Of a stretch of 64,000 nt of DNA, positions 12,916-23,874 are shown piece by piece. The notes under the pieces are model-generated. The model was not told the DNA's origin. It searched no databases and was given only the letters and a program-made list of their open reading frames with translations. Positions within the stretch are counted from its first letter, which is position 1, and each line of letters opens with the position of its first letter. The stretch comes from Rhyacophila brunnea (taxonomy: Eukaryota; Arthropoda; Insecta; Trichoptera; Rhyacophilidae): the NCBI GenBank assembly GCA_022495005.1, contig JAGYXB010001997.1, forward strand, positions 3,162,001 through 3,226,000, given 5' to 3'. The position numbers and the translations under genes are program-made.

Positions 12916-13539
12916 TACATTAAAAAAAATGAGAGAGAAAACACAAAATAATTAAGTAGTTCAAGATTTATTTAATAAAAATAAAATATAATAAAAAAAT
13001 GATTTATCATTTTTTGCTACATCTCTAATATTTATTACAGCCGTTCGCAGCAAATCTGTCAAACGCTCGTTCGTCAGCTGTGAACGATGTTTTGATTTTA
13101 CAAACTTTATAGAGGAATATGTTATACCGAAAATGGCAAGTAGCTTTCTTTAAATTAGGATATTTGACTTGTAATGCATTCGTAATGCCTGATCTTCTTT
13201 CAATTCTTAAGTTAATAACTAAAATTTAGTAACCTGGTCTGGCTACTCTGCTGGTGTAAACCAACCACGAGTACGAGCGGATCAGGATATCTGACCCATG
13301 ACGCTATATTGGCGAGAGCTTCCGGCACTACCTACGTCATTACTACGTCAACGTGTCTTAGGGATACTTGACTATGTTCTTGTATGTTTGCGCATGGCAC
13401 TCATGTCTGAGACGTCTAATGCGGTAATACAATCTGGCAGGAATCGAGAACGTGCCTTATGGTTGTAACAACCCTCAACCCTACATCCATACTGTATATT
13501 TATATGTCAACTTAATTAAACATATAATATGTTCCATCT
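12916..13539. other. Gene-free stretch with a GC-richer patch
   Basis: 13220-13470 is clearly less AT-rich than its surroundings but contains stops in all frames and no obvious repeat relative in the window. Confidence 0.35.
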
Positions 13540-13868
13540 TCAAAACAAAGTTATATTAAACATACATAATATGAAAACACTCATGAGAAAATATAGTCAA
13601 TAGAAAAAATCTTTTTCAAAAAAAGTAAGACACCCGGCAGGATTCGAACCTGCGTCTTTTGGGTTTCGCACCCTGGGTATTACCACTATGCTACGACCGC
13701 CATACTTAATTGCGATTTTATTTTAACTATTGGCTTTTTTAATGCCTGCTCATAAGCGCTCTCCAAATTTGGCCGGGTACTTTTTTCGAAAAAGATTTGT
13801 TGAAGGTATGTTTAATAATAAGAATGATACATTCTTAAATCTTAGAATGAATTGAATAAAAGAGATAC
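13540..13868. mobile_element. TR-family element, copy 1 (inverted-repeat arms around a tRNA-like module)
   Basis: The left arm contains TTAAACATACATAATATGAA and AATCTTTTTC. The right arm contains GAAAAAGATTTGTTG and GTATGTTTAATAATAAGAAT in inverse orientation. Between them, on the minus strand (13632-13700), is a tRNA-like module with GACGCAGGTTCGAATCCTGC (5-bp T stem, TTCGAAT loop, B box) and TAGCATAGTGGTAAT (A box). The right arm is shortened relative to the copy at 15.4-16.7 kb. Confidence 0.65.
13632..13701 (-). pseudogene. tRNA-like module inside TR copy 1
   Basis: Read on the minus strand it has a D-arm-like AGCATAGTGGTAA, an anticodon-region loop GCGAAA between GGGT and ACCC, and a perfect T arm GCAGG-TTCGAAT-CCTGC. 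The acceptor ends (GGCGGTC and GGGTGTC) do not pair as 7 bp and there is no CCA-proximal symmetry. It is a tRNA-derived promoter module, not a functional tRNA gene. Confidence 0.6.
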
Positions 13869-14001
13869 GTAGTTAATTATAGTTATATTAGTTTCGATCC
13901 GAAGATGGGTTCATAGTCTGACATAGCTTTGAATATAAATAACTCAATAATTATTATTTGTTGAATTAACATTTTTTTTCAAAACCATTATAAATATCCT
14001 A

Positions 14002-14515
14002 TAGTGACGAAGGGTGGACGTAGACTGTTAAGATCCAACATAATATATAGTGCACACCAAACTTTGTCAGTCAAATGTATTTGTTTTTATTGAACTAATA
14101 CTACAATGTGTAGATAGTGTTTGTTAGTTTTTAAAATTTAATTAAACATTGCTTAATCCAAGCCATAATAGATAATAATAAAAAAATATTCGTTTATCTA
14201 TAAAATATCTAAAATCATGCTATTAAACCATACATAATTTTAGATATTTTATAGATAGAAGAATATTTTTTCGATTATGGTTCGGTGAGGCAGGGTTTAA
14301 CGAATTCTAAAACAACTCACCAACACCATCAGCTCTAATATGTTTTTAAATATTTTTTAATTCAACGTAAATAAATAAGTATGACTGAAAAAGTTATTTA
14401 AAAAAAGACTATTTTTGTCGAATTGCCCCATAGCATACCTAAACTATTACAGTTTGGTTAAGGCAATGTTTAATTTAATTTTAAAAACTAATCGGCACTA
14501 TCTGCAAATCTATCA
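14002..14515. mobile_element. hAT-N1 copy 2, right end missing
   Basis: It starts TAGTGACGAAGGGTGGACGT and carries GACTGTTAAGATCCAACATA and the GTGCACACCAAACTTTGTCA subterminal block. It tracks the 22.9-kb copy through the CATAGCATACCTA region and then stops near 14515, before the CTTCGCCACTG terminus. It is a truncated, presumably immobile copy. Confidence 0.65.
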
Positions 14516-14947
14516 TATAATACCTATCAATATTTGCAAGAGTTTGCATGATTACATCAAATCATGCCTTTGTTATTTTTAGACGTACGTTTTTTGTAGA
14601 TCATTAATTATAATTTTGAGCAAGCAAGACATTTATTTACTTTTCATATTTTTCATAACTATTATTAAAATACGTATCGTGATCTACAGACTTGTAGACT
14701 GGGCGATAAATTATTTTTCTTTATCAATGTCTATGAAAAAAGCTTCACGTCTGAAGAAATGCTCAATGACTTATTTTGAATAAAGAACGAAAATTTACGC
14801 GCCATTTTTAATATTCAGTTCACCGGCTTCTTTCAGATCAATTTAATTTATTATACCTTTATGTAACGTTTTCGCGTACAATACATACATAAAAAGATAG
14901 AATATTTTAACCTTATAAATAATGACTATATTTAAATTTCACAAAAT

Positions 14948-15300
14948 TCTTCTTCTTCTACTTTTGTGGCTCTACATCTTGGAGTAGACGTAAGTATCCT
15001 CAACTAGACTCCTCAATTCCGCAGTTCTTCTTCTTTCTTCAATTGGCGACAACAGCGCTCACACATTCATTTACGTCTTCTCTCTTCGCGCCCAGTGTTT
15101 TTCATCTGGTCCACAAACCATGAGTCGGTGGATGGCCTATAGCAATTGTTGGGTTTTGATAAACTTGAAACTTGGAGCTCATGATTGTAGCAATAATGTC
15201 ATATACAAATATATTTCGCAAGATACCATGCTCGAATACCTACTACCAGCGTCAATAATGTTCATATAGTCTGACTTACAGTCTTCTGTCTCTGAGGCAT
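14948..15300 (-). repeat. GAA-tailed repeat Z, copy 1 (LINE-like 3' end)
   Basis: It starts with TTCTTCTTCTTC (a GAA tail on the minus strand), then CTTTTGTGGCTCTACATCTT, and matches 48374-48630 for about 250 bases. On the minus strand short coding-like pieces end before a trinucleotide tail. That layout resembles the 3' ends of LINEs found at 18.6, 41.8 and 62.3 kb, but no diagnostic protein motif could be read, so the LINE call is tentative. Confidence 0.5.
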
Positions 15301-15381
15301 ACAAGACAGTGGTGCGCGGTGAGTTTTTCTTGTAGGGGTTATAATATATTCATATCGATTGCTACATAATATTATCTTATT

Positions 15382-16672
15382 AATAAACTATTTCTTTTAT
15401 TCAACGAATGAGCAGTGGCGAAGGGTGACTTTTTGAAAGAGGTAGGCTGTGGAAGTAACCATGCTTGTCAGATATATTTGCGGGAAATTAGGAGATAACC
15501 CAATATTACTACTGATGCATAGGTACGCTAAAACGAAGAAATTTCAAAAGCTTAATTGGTTTGTTATAATTAGTTTATAAAAATAAGCAATTGGTTTGAA
15601 TTACTTATGTATTTTCCTAAACATTTATAAACGTAACATACGCTCAAATATATTACCTATCATCTTTGAAAATATCCGTTGTTGTGTATATATTATGTTC
15701 CATAACAATTTATAATTTAACCCGTAAAACTAGACATTTTAAAATACTTCTATATTTAAAACACAGACTTAGGTAGGTACAATATCAGATATATAAATTG
15801 TCTAATGAGTGAACTAATAAATAAATAAAAATCACGAGATAAATTATTTTATATTTTTAACAACAATCAATACATATTTATGTGATTGAATCCCATAGAA
15901 ATTATTTTTTAAATTATCTTCTTATTAATTATTTTGAATAAATGTGCTCTCGCGACGTAAGCGCTAACGAAACAGCTTGTACATTTGTATGCGGGACGCC
16001 AGACATTTTGAAATAATGAGAAAAAAACTCCATATTGAAAAACCCGTCGCTTCACGCGAAAATAATCGTATACAATATGTGAAGCGAAACGCGGTGTGTT
16101 CTATTTTTTTTTAAAACTTTCGAGAGATGCCATAGATGGTGCTTATTGAAATATTGGAAAAGATCGTACAATTATGACAATTATACGATAGATGTCTTTG
16201 GGCATATTGAATATATTATTATTTGTGATTATATAAATACGTCAACATGAAAATAAAAATTATTTTTCTTAAGAAGGTAGACTTTAAATAATCGCCTAGT
16301 ATGGAGTCTTCGCCACTGCGAATGAGACACAAGATTTGAGAATGTAACATTCTATATACTGAATAATACATAATTTGAAAACATCTCATGCATATTCACA
16401 CTAGAAAAAGCGCCAGTATGCTTTTCCAATTAAGTTACGGGCATCTTATTGGATCACGACGATTTTAACTAGTAGTTGTTACATGAAATGTTTATCGGAT
16501 CCAGTAGATACAGGTTGAAGTCCCGTCGGGTGTCGTATTTTTTTCTACAAAAAGACTTTTTCTAGTGTGTATATGCATGAGATGTTTTCAAATTATGTAT
16601 ATTCAGTATATAAAATGTTACATTCTGCAATCTTGTGTCTTATTCGCTGAATACAAGAAATAGTTTATTAAA
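15382..16672. mobile_element. TR-family element, copy 2, interrupted by a hAT element
   Basis: The ends are inverse matches: TTAATAAACTATTTCTT at the left and AAGAAATAGTTTATTAA at the right. Next inward are GAATGTAACATTC-type palindromes, then ATGAGATGTTTTCAAATTAT and its inverse. Once the hAT insertion (15413-16318) is removed, the element is about 0.38 kb. A plus-strand B-box-like GGTTGAAGTCCCGTCGGGTG lies at 16512-16532. The possible TTAA at both ends is compatible with a TTAA target but may simply be part of the repeat. Confidence 0.75.
15413..16318. mobile_element. hAT-N2 copy 2, nested in TR copy 2
   Basis: This 906-bp element begins CAGTGGCGAAGGGTGACTTT and ends TCTTCGCCACTG. It is flanked by a perfect 8-bp duplication cgaatgag (15405-15412 and 16319-16326). 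The duplication lies within the TR terminal repeat, which reads continuously once the insert is removed, so the order of insertion is certain. It is oriented opposite to the copy at 10.1-10.9 kb and shares its TCCATACTAGGC-type and AAAGAGGTAGGCTG subterminal blocks. No transposase frame is present. Confidence 0.9.
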
Positions 16673-16861
16673 ACGTAGTAGATACAAAAAAAATACTAAT
16701 ATTATATTGTCTTCTACATTCATGTTCAAAAAGAATTATTTTTATTTACAGGATATGATTCTTGGGACGAAATAGATTGATATTTATTGTATGTATATAT
16801 TTTGTAGATGGAATTTATAGCCTTTTTATCGTGGGACAGGCAAACGTGCCTCGGACTTCCA

Positions 16862-17135
16862 CGTAATTAAACTCACTACTTTTTGAACATATATAATTAA
16901 AAAAAAAAGTAAGACAACCTGCATCTCTCGGATATCCCGCCCACGCACATTTACCACAGTGCTATAGGTGTCATACTTAATTACGCGATAACCGAGAGAT
17001 GCAGGTTCGATTCCTGCGGGGTTCTTACTTTTTTCATAAAGATTTTTTATATTGGTAATAATATATTTCCAATAATTCAATAATTAGAATGTTACATTCT
17101 TAAATCTTGTGAATTATTCGTTGAATAAAAAAAAT
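16862..17135. mobile_element. TR-family element, copy 3, with an inverted pair of tRNA-like pieces
   Basis: The right arm keeps GAATGTTACATTCTTAAATC and ATTCGTTGAATAAAAAA; the left arm is degraded. Inside, a minus-strand tRNA head (16917-16985) is followed by a plus-strand copy of the B-box half (CCGAGAGATGCAGGTTCGAT at 16988-17007). The ACCTGCATCTCTCGG block thus appears twice, facing itself. The ORF across this region is a shadow of this repeat. Confidence 0.6.
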
Positions 17136-17169
17136 AGTTCTCATCAACTTTACTGTCTCATGCAATTGT

Positions 17170-17580
17170 TTAGCATGCGATGTCCTTGCACTTGCATTGA
17201 TTTGTAAATGGTTCATACATTCGGTTTTTTTGCACAGTTATGTCTGCTTTTCTCTATCTTCATCATTGGGTACTATAACCCGTCTCCAAGAAACGTCTCC
17301 GCTTTCCTTCGTGTTTCTCAAGCTCTTTTTACTGCGTTAGCATAAAGGATGTTTTGTTCCTTTTTACACAGTCCAACCAACGCAGCGTCGGTCTCTTGAA
17401 CATCCTTTTCCTTGACAGTCTATTATCCAACGTTGTCCCAATTTCACACGTAGGTATATAATATAATAGAGGTATCACTGTATATAGGTACAACGCATAC
17501 TGTTCACGGTTGAACCTTTTCCGTTACGTGCTACCTTCACATGCCTACGGCTCCAAACACACTTTTCAATATTGCTCTGG
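17170..17580 (-). pseudogene. Possible LINE C-terminal relic
   Basis: The minus strand at about 17345-17400 reads FKRPTLRWLDCVKRNKTSF. It resembles the RP..RWLDC.K segment found near the C-terminus of several animal LINEs. Flanking frames are interrupted by stops. The match is short, so the assignment is weak. Confidence 0.3.
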
Positions 17581-17636
17581 GTAAAATAAAATAAAAATAT
17601 TTTTTGACTATGTTATCAGTCTCATTAACGACATAC

Positions 17637-18219
17637 CAGTAGCAAATTGAGGTAGGCTGTTAAGTTCCGCCATAAATAGTGCACATTAAACTTTGTTAGT
17701 CATACGTGTTTGTTTTTATTCAACTAAGATTACATTTTACAGATGGTGTTGGTTAGTGTTTAATTAAACCCAGCCTAAATCAACCCATAATAGTTTTGGA
17801 ATACGTTGGGCGATACGACAAAATTGTGCACACTGTTTCATTCATACTTATTTGTTTTCGTTGGATTAAGAATACATATTGCACATATTGTTGGTATTTT
17901 TTTTTTTAATTCATTAATCCCTGCCTCAACCAAACTCTAATAGATAACAAATATTATTCTATCTTTAAAATTAATATTTAAAGTTATGTATGATTTAATT
18001 GCATAATTTCAGATCTTTTATAAATAAGCGAGTATTTCTTGATTGTTATCTATACCTAATAATGGCTTGGTTTTCGGATTTGAATTTAAAAAACTAACCA
18101 ACACCATTTATAAATAATTGTAGTCTTATTTTAATGAAAACAAATACACATGACCGACAAAGCTTAGTGTGCACTATTTATTGATGATCTTAACAGCCTA
18201 CCTCCACCCTTCGCCACTG
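17637..18219. mobile_element. hAT-N1 copy 3, near-complete
   Basis: This 583-bp element begins CAGTAGCAAATTGAGGTAGG and ends ACCCTTCGCCACTG. The flanks are cgacatac (17629-17636) and cgacataa (18220-18227), a 7-of-8 target duplication as expected for an ageing hAT insertion. Near both ends the blocks TAGTGCACA..AAACTTTG and its inverse make long imperfect inverted repeats, so most of the element can fold on itself. It has no coding capacity. Confidence 0.85.
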
Positions 18220-18576
18220 CGACATAAAATATTATGCGATGTAGTGCCATATCATTTATAACTCGCAATATTGACACTAGTTTATAATGAATAAAAGTAT
18301 TGGATTGTGGTTTCGAATCCTGCAACTAGTAAAATACACAATGCGTGTTTAATCTAGAGAAATGACTTAATTGGTTGTGAAAAACGCTCACTGTAAATCT
18401 GTTCACACCAACATCCTAAATTACTAGTTTGTCAATACATGGTATTTATGCTTCGCTCAGCAGTAAAACAGTACTTATTTACCCTTTTCTAAATAGATTT
18501 TAATAGTAATGTAATGCCATTTTGAAACTTATTGTTAAAATTCTAATTTAGATTCCAAATGATAATAGAAATTATA

Positions 18577-18900
18577 TTAAATTCTTCTTCTTCTTCTTCG
18601 GCCATATCCGCCCCTTAGTTGGAGCATATGGACACTACGAAGCGCCTCTAAGAATGCCTGTCGCTCGCCAGTCTTCTTGCATCGTTCCATGTCAAACCAG
18701 AATCCCGTAGCTCCGCCGTATACACTATATAGATAGTATTTAGCGGCCTTCCAGGACGTTAGAATCCGGTTGGATTGAAGAACAGGCAAGCCAGGTTAAA
18801 ATTCTCTTCTGGCAGACGCAGCACGTGGCTGAGCTAGGTCTAACGTCGCCTCTTCACTCTCAGCGTGATGAGAGGCTGGTTGGTGCACTCTCTTATCTAA
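18577..18900 (-). pseudogene. GAA-tailed LINE 3' end, copy 1
   Basis: On the minus strand the sequence runs from a C-terminal LINE coding segment into a GAAGAAGAAG tail. Coding traces include RPGRPLNTIY and SGLTWNDARRLASDR, then FVVSICSN and a stop. W-N-D-x-x-x-L-A-x-D-R is the typical last block of LINE ORFs. The element is strongly 5'-truncated. Copies at 40.0-42.2 and 62.1-62.4 kb are homologous. Confidence 0.7.
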
Positions 18901-18902
18901 CA

Positions 18903-19013
18903 TGTTGTTTTTTTAGGTCGATAGCTATTTTGGTTGTAAAACCATTATCGAGATTATAATGGTGTTACAATCACTATTGGCTATTTAGCTTTCGACCTTA
19001 AAACAATCTGTAG
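18903..19013. repeat. Small hairpin MITE
   Basis: TAGGTCGATAGCTATT at about 18916 pairs with GGCTATTTAGCTTTCGACCT at about 18980. A second inverted pair, GTTGTAAAACCATTAT and ATAATGGTGTTACAA, lies inside. The whole ~105 bases form one imperfect hairpin directly beside LINE copy 1. It could be a MITE or merely a hairpin RNA source. No second copy was seen here. Confidence 0.45.
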
Positions 19014-20077
19014 GGTTTAATATAATAATTGATATTATCATTTTGTAAAATGGAATTATATTAAATAATTTAGATGCTTGAAAATCAAACTAAAATAATA
19101 TAATAGAGTGTTTTAAAAGAGTATTTTAAAGATCTTCATATAAATCTAATTTAGCGATCCGGGATGTTACTTTTGGCACCATAATGCCCTATCTAGGAAT
19201 ACCTACGGTAAATATATAATTTTTATTAATTATTTTGTATTATATTGACATAGGTAAATCTATACGAAATCTGTAGATTCCGAAAGACAAAACTCGATTT
19301 ATTGAAACTGATTATTACAAAATATTAGAAAACTTTCAACAGTGGCAATTTATATTTAATTTACATCAAGTCAAAGCTATTAGCAATATTGATAAACAAT
19401 TCGAAAAATCTAAAAATTCAATTGAAAAAAAATCATTGAACTGTTATATTATTTTATTATAATTCTACTAATAAAAATACTCAGTATGCAAATATGCTAC
19501 GATCAAATTTGACAGCTACCGTAATCAGTGAAACGTGTAAGCGTTGAGAAAATTGCAAAATATTATTCCAGTAGATTCATAAAGGTAACACGTTTATCAG
19601 AAATATGGAAAACGTAAAAAAAATCGCAGCTTCAAGGCATTATTTGCATTTTGTTTTGAAACAGCAGCTGTGTTCTCAGAAGAAGCGAGCCAAGAGATCG
19701 CGGCCACATCGAGTTTCTAACACAGACCTCACTTAACTTTTTCTGAAATCCAAACTTAACGCATTGTTTAACCCTCAGAGTTTAAAACTCATTACAGTTA
19801 AAATGTGGATAGAAAACATTTCGCGAATTCTTTGGCTTACTGTTATAAAGCTTTACTCGTAAGCTTGGCAATTTGGAGGAGAGAGACTTTATTGTCATTT
19901 TGTGAGCATTGTATTTTGTGGAAATATGCTACAGAAGTAAGCAATTTTGTCACAATGTGTCAAAGTTGTAATACCGAGAGCTTTTGCCAAATGATAATTA
20001 TTTACTTTCAGTCTAAAGCTAAGTCATCCGTATTTCGACAAAGAAGGGAAACGTGCAAGCATAGGTGACTGCATACT
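19014..20077. other. Gene-free stretch
   Basis: The ORF at 19805-20068 has no recognisable motif and no splice support. Nothing else is assignable. Confidence 0.35.
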
Positions 20078-20085
20078 ATCTAACG

Positions 20086-20721
20086 CAGGGGGGGGCAAAC
20101 TTTTTGGATGGAGGGCCAAATTCAAGAATTCAAAATGAGCGGCGGGCCGCAAGTAAAATACCATTTTTAGATAAACACTATTTATTATCACGAAAAATAA
20201 ACATTACAAAAAAAAATATGAGAAGAATAAAACTGTTGTACATTTTTTAACATTTTTTTTTAAATTCAGGTGTTAGTTTTGTAGTTGATATTCTCAAAAC
20301 TGCTTGTAAATGGGCATCGGAGATATTTGATCGTTAAGAATTTTTATTGAGGTTCATGATCGAAAATGTTTGTTCACATGTATAGGTTGATCCAAAAATA
20401 ACGAACATTTTTCTTGCATAATCTTTAAGTTGGTCGAATTTGTCTGAATTAAGGGCATTGTAAAATTTTGGAGATTTTTTCACGACCATGCAATTCTCTT
20501 AAATCAGTGTCAAACTGCAGATCAATAATCTCAAGTTGTATTTCTGTCGGTACACTATCAATATCTATTGAAAATGGATCGCGTACTATTGCTGAACAAA
20601 TTTTAATCTATATCAATATATATTTTTGTAAATTATAAAAAAGTTATTCGTAATCAGAAGTGCAATTAATGATGGCGGGCCGCAAAAAAATACCCGGCGG
20701 GCCGCAGTTTGCCCCCCTCTG
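20086..20721. mobile_element. hAT element with perfect target duplication and transposase relic
   Basis: This 636-bp element begins CAGGGGGGGGCAAACTTTTT and ends GTTTGCCCCCCTCTG, with GGCGGGCCGC repeated just inside both ends, a pattern well known in animal hAT elements. The flanks atctaacg (20078-20085 and 20722-20729) are identical. It keeps the transposase C-terminus on the minus strand, so it is a deletion derivative of an autonomous element. Confidence 0.92.
20255..20606 (-). pseudogene. hAT transposase C-terminal dimerisation region, broken
   Basis: On the minus strand the reading runs from DPFSIDIDSVPTEIQLEIID to a -CP stop. After a frameshift it continues with KMFVIFGSTYTCEQTFSIMN, and after one more stop with ISDAHLQAVLRIS. 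The FGSTY.CE..FS.M block followed by DEHLQ.LR is the signature of hAT transposase C-termini, in the ZBED or GTF2I-repeat-like group. A frameshift near 20455 and an in-frame stop near 20333 make it non-functional. The N-terminal zinc finger and catalytic core are absent. Confidence 0.85.
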
Positions 20722-20729
20722 ATCTAACG

Positions 20730-21079
20730 GCAATAGTCACAAGAGTATTGTTACAAATATAGCGGTGTTTTTTTTTAGAAATGATGGCGGCTACCAAATT
20801 GGTTAACCACAGAATTTGTATGAATATATAATTAAAAAAAAAAATAACACAGTAATTTAAAATTTATTTTTTGTATGGAGTGCCCGCCAACTCGATTGAT
20901 AAAATATTCGCTTCTGAAGTTGGAGTTTGCGCATTCAAATCCTATGTCTGAAAATTGTATACAATATTATTTTCAAATTGTGTGTGAATCAATATTATAT
21001 TAGACTGTAGATATAATGAAAAAATTATTTATTTAATAGACGTATTATCTTACCATTTTCATTATTTCACTTATATTTT
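20730..21079. other. Gene-free stretch
   Basis: At 20876-20965 the plus strand has AGTGCCCGCCAACTCG and GCATTCAAATCC, faintly tRNA-like (B-box-like) but too degraded to call. Confidence 0.3.
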
Positions 21080-21081
21080 TT

Positions 21082-21480
21082 ACAAAGTTTTTCTTAGGTC
21101 GTATTCTTATTTGTCCGGTGGTTTTTTGTCCGGTATAAATCTTGCAATCGATTTTTAACTAACTTCCCGACTAGCTAGACATTTGAAACTTTTAGAATAT
21201 ATCAGAACACGTTGCCAATGCATTCTTTAAATACGTTTAGCCATCTTTAAGTAGAATTGAATTCATTTTCAGTTAATTCTGTTTTGTATGAAAAGTTATT
21301 TCGACACCATTATTGGTCCTAGCAACTAAATTATTAATATATACGTGCGTTACTATGGAAATCAATGACATGTCAAGTACAAATTTCTTTGATCGTTTAA
21401 GCTAATCAAGTCAAGTTTATATGGTTCAACAGAATTTAAAAACGTCGTATATAAAAAGGTCTTTTTATCTTGTAATTATT
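21082..21480 (-). repeat. V-family repeat, copy 2 (reverse)
   Basis: Reverse-oriented copy running from TAGGTCGTATTCTTATTTGT through GTAGAATTGAATTCATTTTC and CTAGCAACTAAATTATTAAT to TTTTTATCTTGTAATTATT. The part preceding the TAGCAACC block is partly deleted. Ends are defined only by comparison with the other copies. Confidence 0.7.
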
Positions 21481-22418
21481 TCACACCACATTGCAAATGT
21501 CATGGCTAAGTTGTAATATTTTTTAATGTAAATGTACGTGGAATTTATGAAAAAGATTCACAATACCATAGACGAAAATAATTATCACAATAAACTGTAT
21601 CGAAAATACATAGATAATTTGATACACCTTAGAAGCATTACTTTCTTGTGTATCATTGAATAAAATATTGTTTTAAAATATTATATTAATATACTTTTTC
21701 CAGTGTGTTAAAACAAAAATGTTGAGAAACCGTAATGTCGTCTATTGATAATGGTTAATACAATATATTGTTAATAAATTTATATTATTAATTAAGCAGT
21801 GATACATTTTATGTTAATATAAAATACATGTACAATAGTTTTTATTCTATCTACCACTACATTTCAATTAAGGTTTTATGTCACTATGTTTTGTATTTGA
21901 ATCAAACGTTTTTGCTCGAGAGATTAGAAAACTACCGAGTTAAAAACTTTCCCGATCTAATTAAAGTATCCGAAAGTTTTTGAAGCGGAAAACTATTCAT
22001 TAAACTTTTTGCGAAAAGCTTTTTTGATAATGATTTATTTGACTAGATAGTAAAGGTCATATTATTTTCAACAGAAAAAGTCAAAAGAGGAAAAAATAAT
22101 ATTATACTAATTCAAATTCGGACTATTCAAACTAAAACTATTTTATATTATGTCAGATAATGTCAGTATGATAAAATGTAATATGTCTTCGGGTTAAATA
22201 TGGAGCCGGGTACAAAGGATAATAATTTTATTGTGTAGAATGGCGTAAATAACATGTATGAGAAGAGAAGTGTACATTCAGTATAGAATAGACTATCTCA
22301 ATAAAAATCTTTTAAATTATTTATTTAATCGATTTATTGCCGCTTCAATAATTTTAGCTAGATGTTAATTATGTAAGAATAATTTATTATAACCGTATGC
22401 ATATATTATGAGTTTAAA
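21481..22418. other. Gene-free stretch
   Basis: AT-rich, with no exon, RNA gene or assignable element. Confidence 0.35.
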
Positions 22419-22610
22419 GGCGTCTCTCGTGGTGCAGTGCGTAAAGCGCTTGTCTTCCACCCGAGAGTTCCTGGGTTCGATTCCCGGTCAGGACGCACAA
22501 TATTTATGTATTTTTCTCAAAGTCTGGGTGTTTGTGATTGTTCAAAATTACTAACAACCACCTTGTACGAAAAAACAAGGACATGGTTATTAATAATTCT
22601 AAAAAAAAAA
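22419..22610 (+). mobile_element. SINE-A copy 1 (tRNA-Gly-like head, LINE-like tail)
   Basis: The head has an A box (CGTGGTGCAGTGCGTAAAGC) and a B box (GGGTTCGATTCCC), with an anticodon-loop-like CTTCCAC resembling tRNA-Gly(TCC). A body follows (GTCTGGGTGTTTGTGATTG), then the tail ACCACCTTGTACGAAAAAAC and a poly-A run. The tail closely matches the 3' end of the Jockey-like LINE at 34480-34520. The ORF across it is a shadow. Confidence 0.85.
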
Positions 22611-22939
22611 ACATCACATGTATATAATATTAACCCACCAGCATACGTAATGCCGTCAATAAATGGATTTACTTGTATTACGTTCGCATACAATATGACA
22701 CATTTATTATAGGTCCTTTCGATAATGAGAGGCAACTGTAAATTTAGTAGCCATATTAGTTGTAGTTTATAGAAAAAAACTAATACAGGACACGTTGACA
22801 TAATATAAGCATTACAAGATTTGTTAGTTAAAAAAGAAAATTTTATTATAAATAAATAATTATGTTAATGATAAGTGTCGAGATCTCGTAACTTCAAAGC
22901 CTTTGTAAATGTCAAGATTAAACCCAATCAAATTGGTAC

Positions 22940-23542
22940 CGCTGGCGAAAGGTGGAGGTAGGCTGTTAAGATCTGACATAAATAGTTCATACTAAACTTT
23001 GTCAGTAAAACATTTTTTTTTGCTTCCATTGAACCAAGACTACAGTGTGTAGAGAGGGTTTGTTAGTTTTCAAAATTAGTTTAAACCATGCCTAATCCAA
23101 AATATATTAACTATTTAATAGTAAAAAAATATTCATTTATTTATGAAATATCTAAAATAATGCCATTAAACATTACATAATTTTATGTATTTTACAGATA
23201 GAAGAATATTTTTTATCGATTATGGTTTGGTTTAGGGAGGGCTATAAAAACTTTTGGATAAAAAACCAACCAACATCACCTGTAATATGTATTCTTAATT
23301 CAATTAAAACAATAAATTAATAAGTATGACTGAAAAAGTGTGCACTTTTTTGTTGAATCGCCCATAGCACACCTATACCATTATGGTTTGGTTAGGTAGG
23401 GCTTAATTGCTTTTGAAAAACTAACCAGCACCATCTGCGAACTGTATTCTTTGATCAATGTAAACATAAAGTATGAATGATAAAGTTTAGTGTGTACTAT
23501 TTATATCGAATCTTAACAGCCTACCTCCATCCTTCGCCACTG
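22940..23542. mobile_element. hAT-N1 copy 4, near-complete
   Basis: This 603-bp element begins CGCTGGCGAAAGGTGGAGGT and ends CATCCTTCGCCACTG. The flanks attggtac (22932-22939) and attggtat (23543-23550) match at 7 of 8. The interior has several inverted blocks: ACTAAACTTTGTCAGT against AAAGTTTAGTGTGTAC, and paired GATAGAAGAATATTTTTT segments. It has no ORF and is the longest copy of the family here. Confidence 0.85.
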
Positions 23543-23874
23543 ATTGGTATCAATGATGAAACATAATAATATGTGCAAGTTTGTCATATTCAAATCATAT
23601 ATAAATCAATATTGATTGGTTATAGGGTATTATAGGTTATATGGTTTATAGTTATAACGGAACAAACAACACGCCATATGTTGAGCAACACACTACATGC
23701 AAAAGCACTCGTCAATAAATACATATTTAAGGCACTTTAATTTTATTTATCGAGTATAGAATATAGATTACTTATATTTTTGATGTCTAGGCTATCATAA
23801 TATATGTTTCCTTCTTCGTCATTCCTCATAATTTTTGGCTTGTTTCAGTGATAATGCGGTAAAGTGTATTGTTT

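Noticed and set aside
13632..13701. Functional tRNA gene
   Set aside because: The acceptor stem does not pair, the anticodon arm is short, and the same module recurs inside TR elements; it is a tRNA-derived piece.
22437..22801. ORFs of 91 and 94 codons on both strands
   Set aside because: Both read through SINE-A and its flank.
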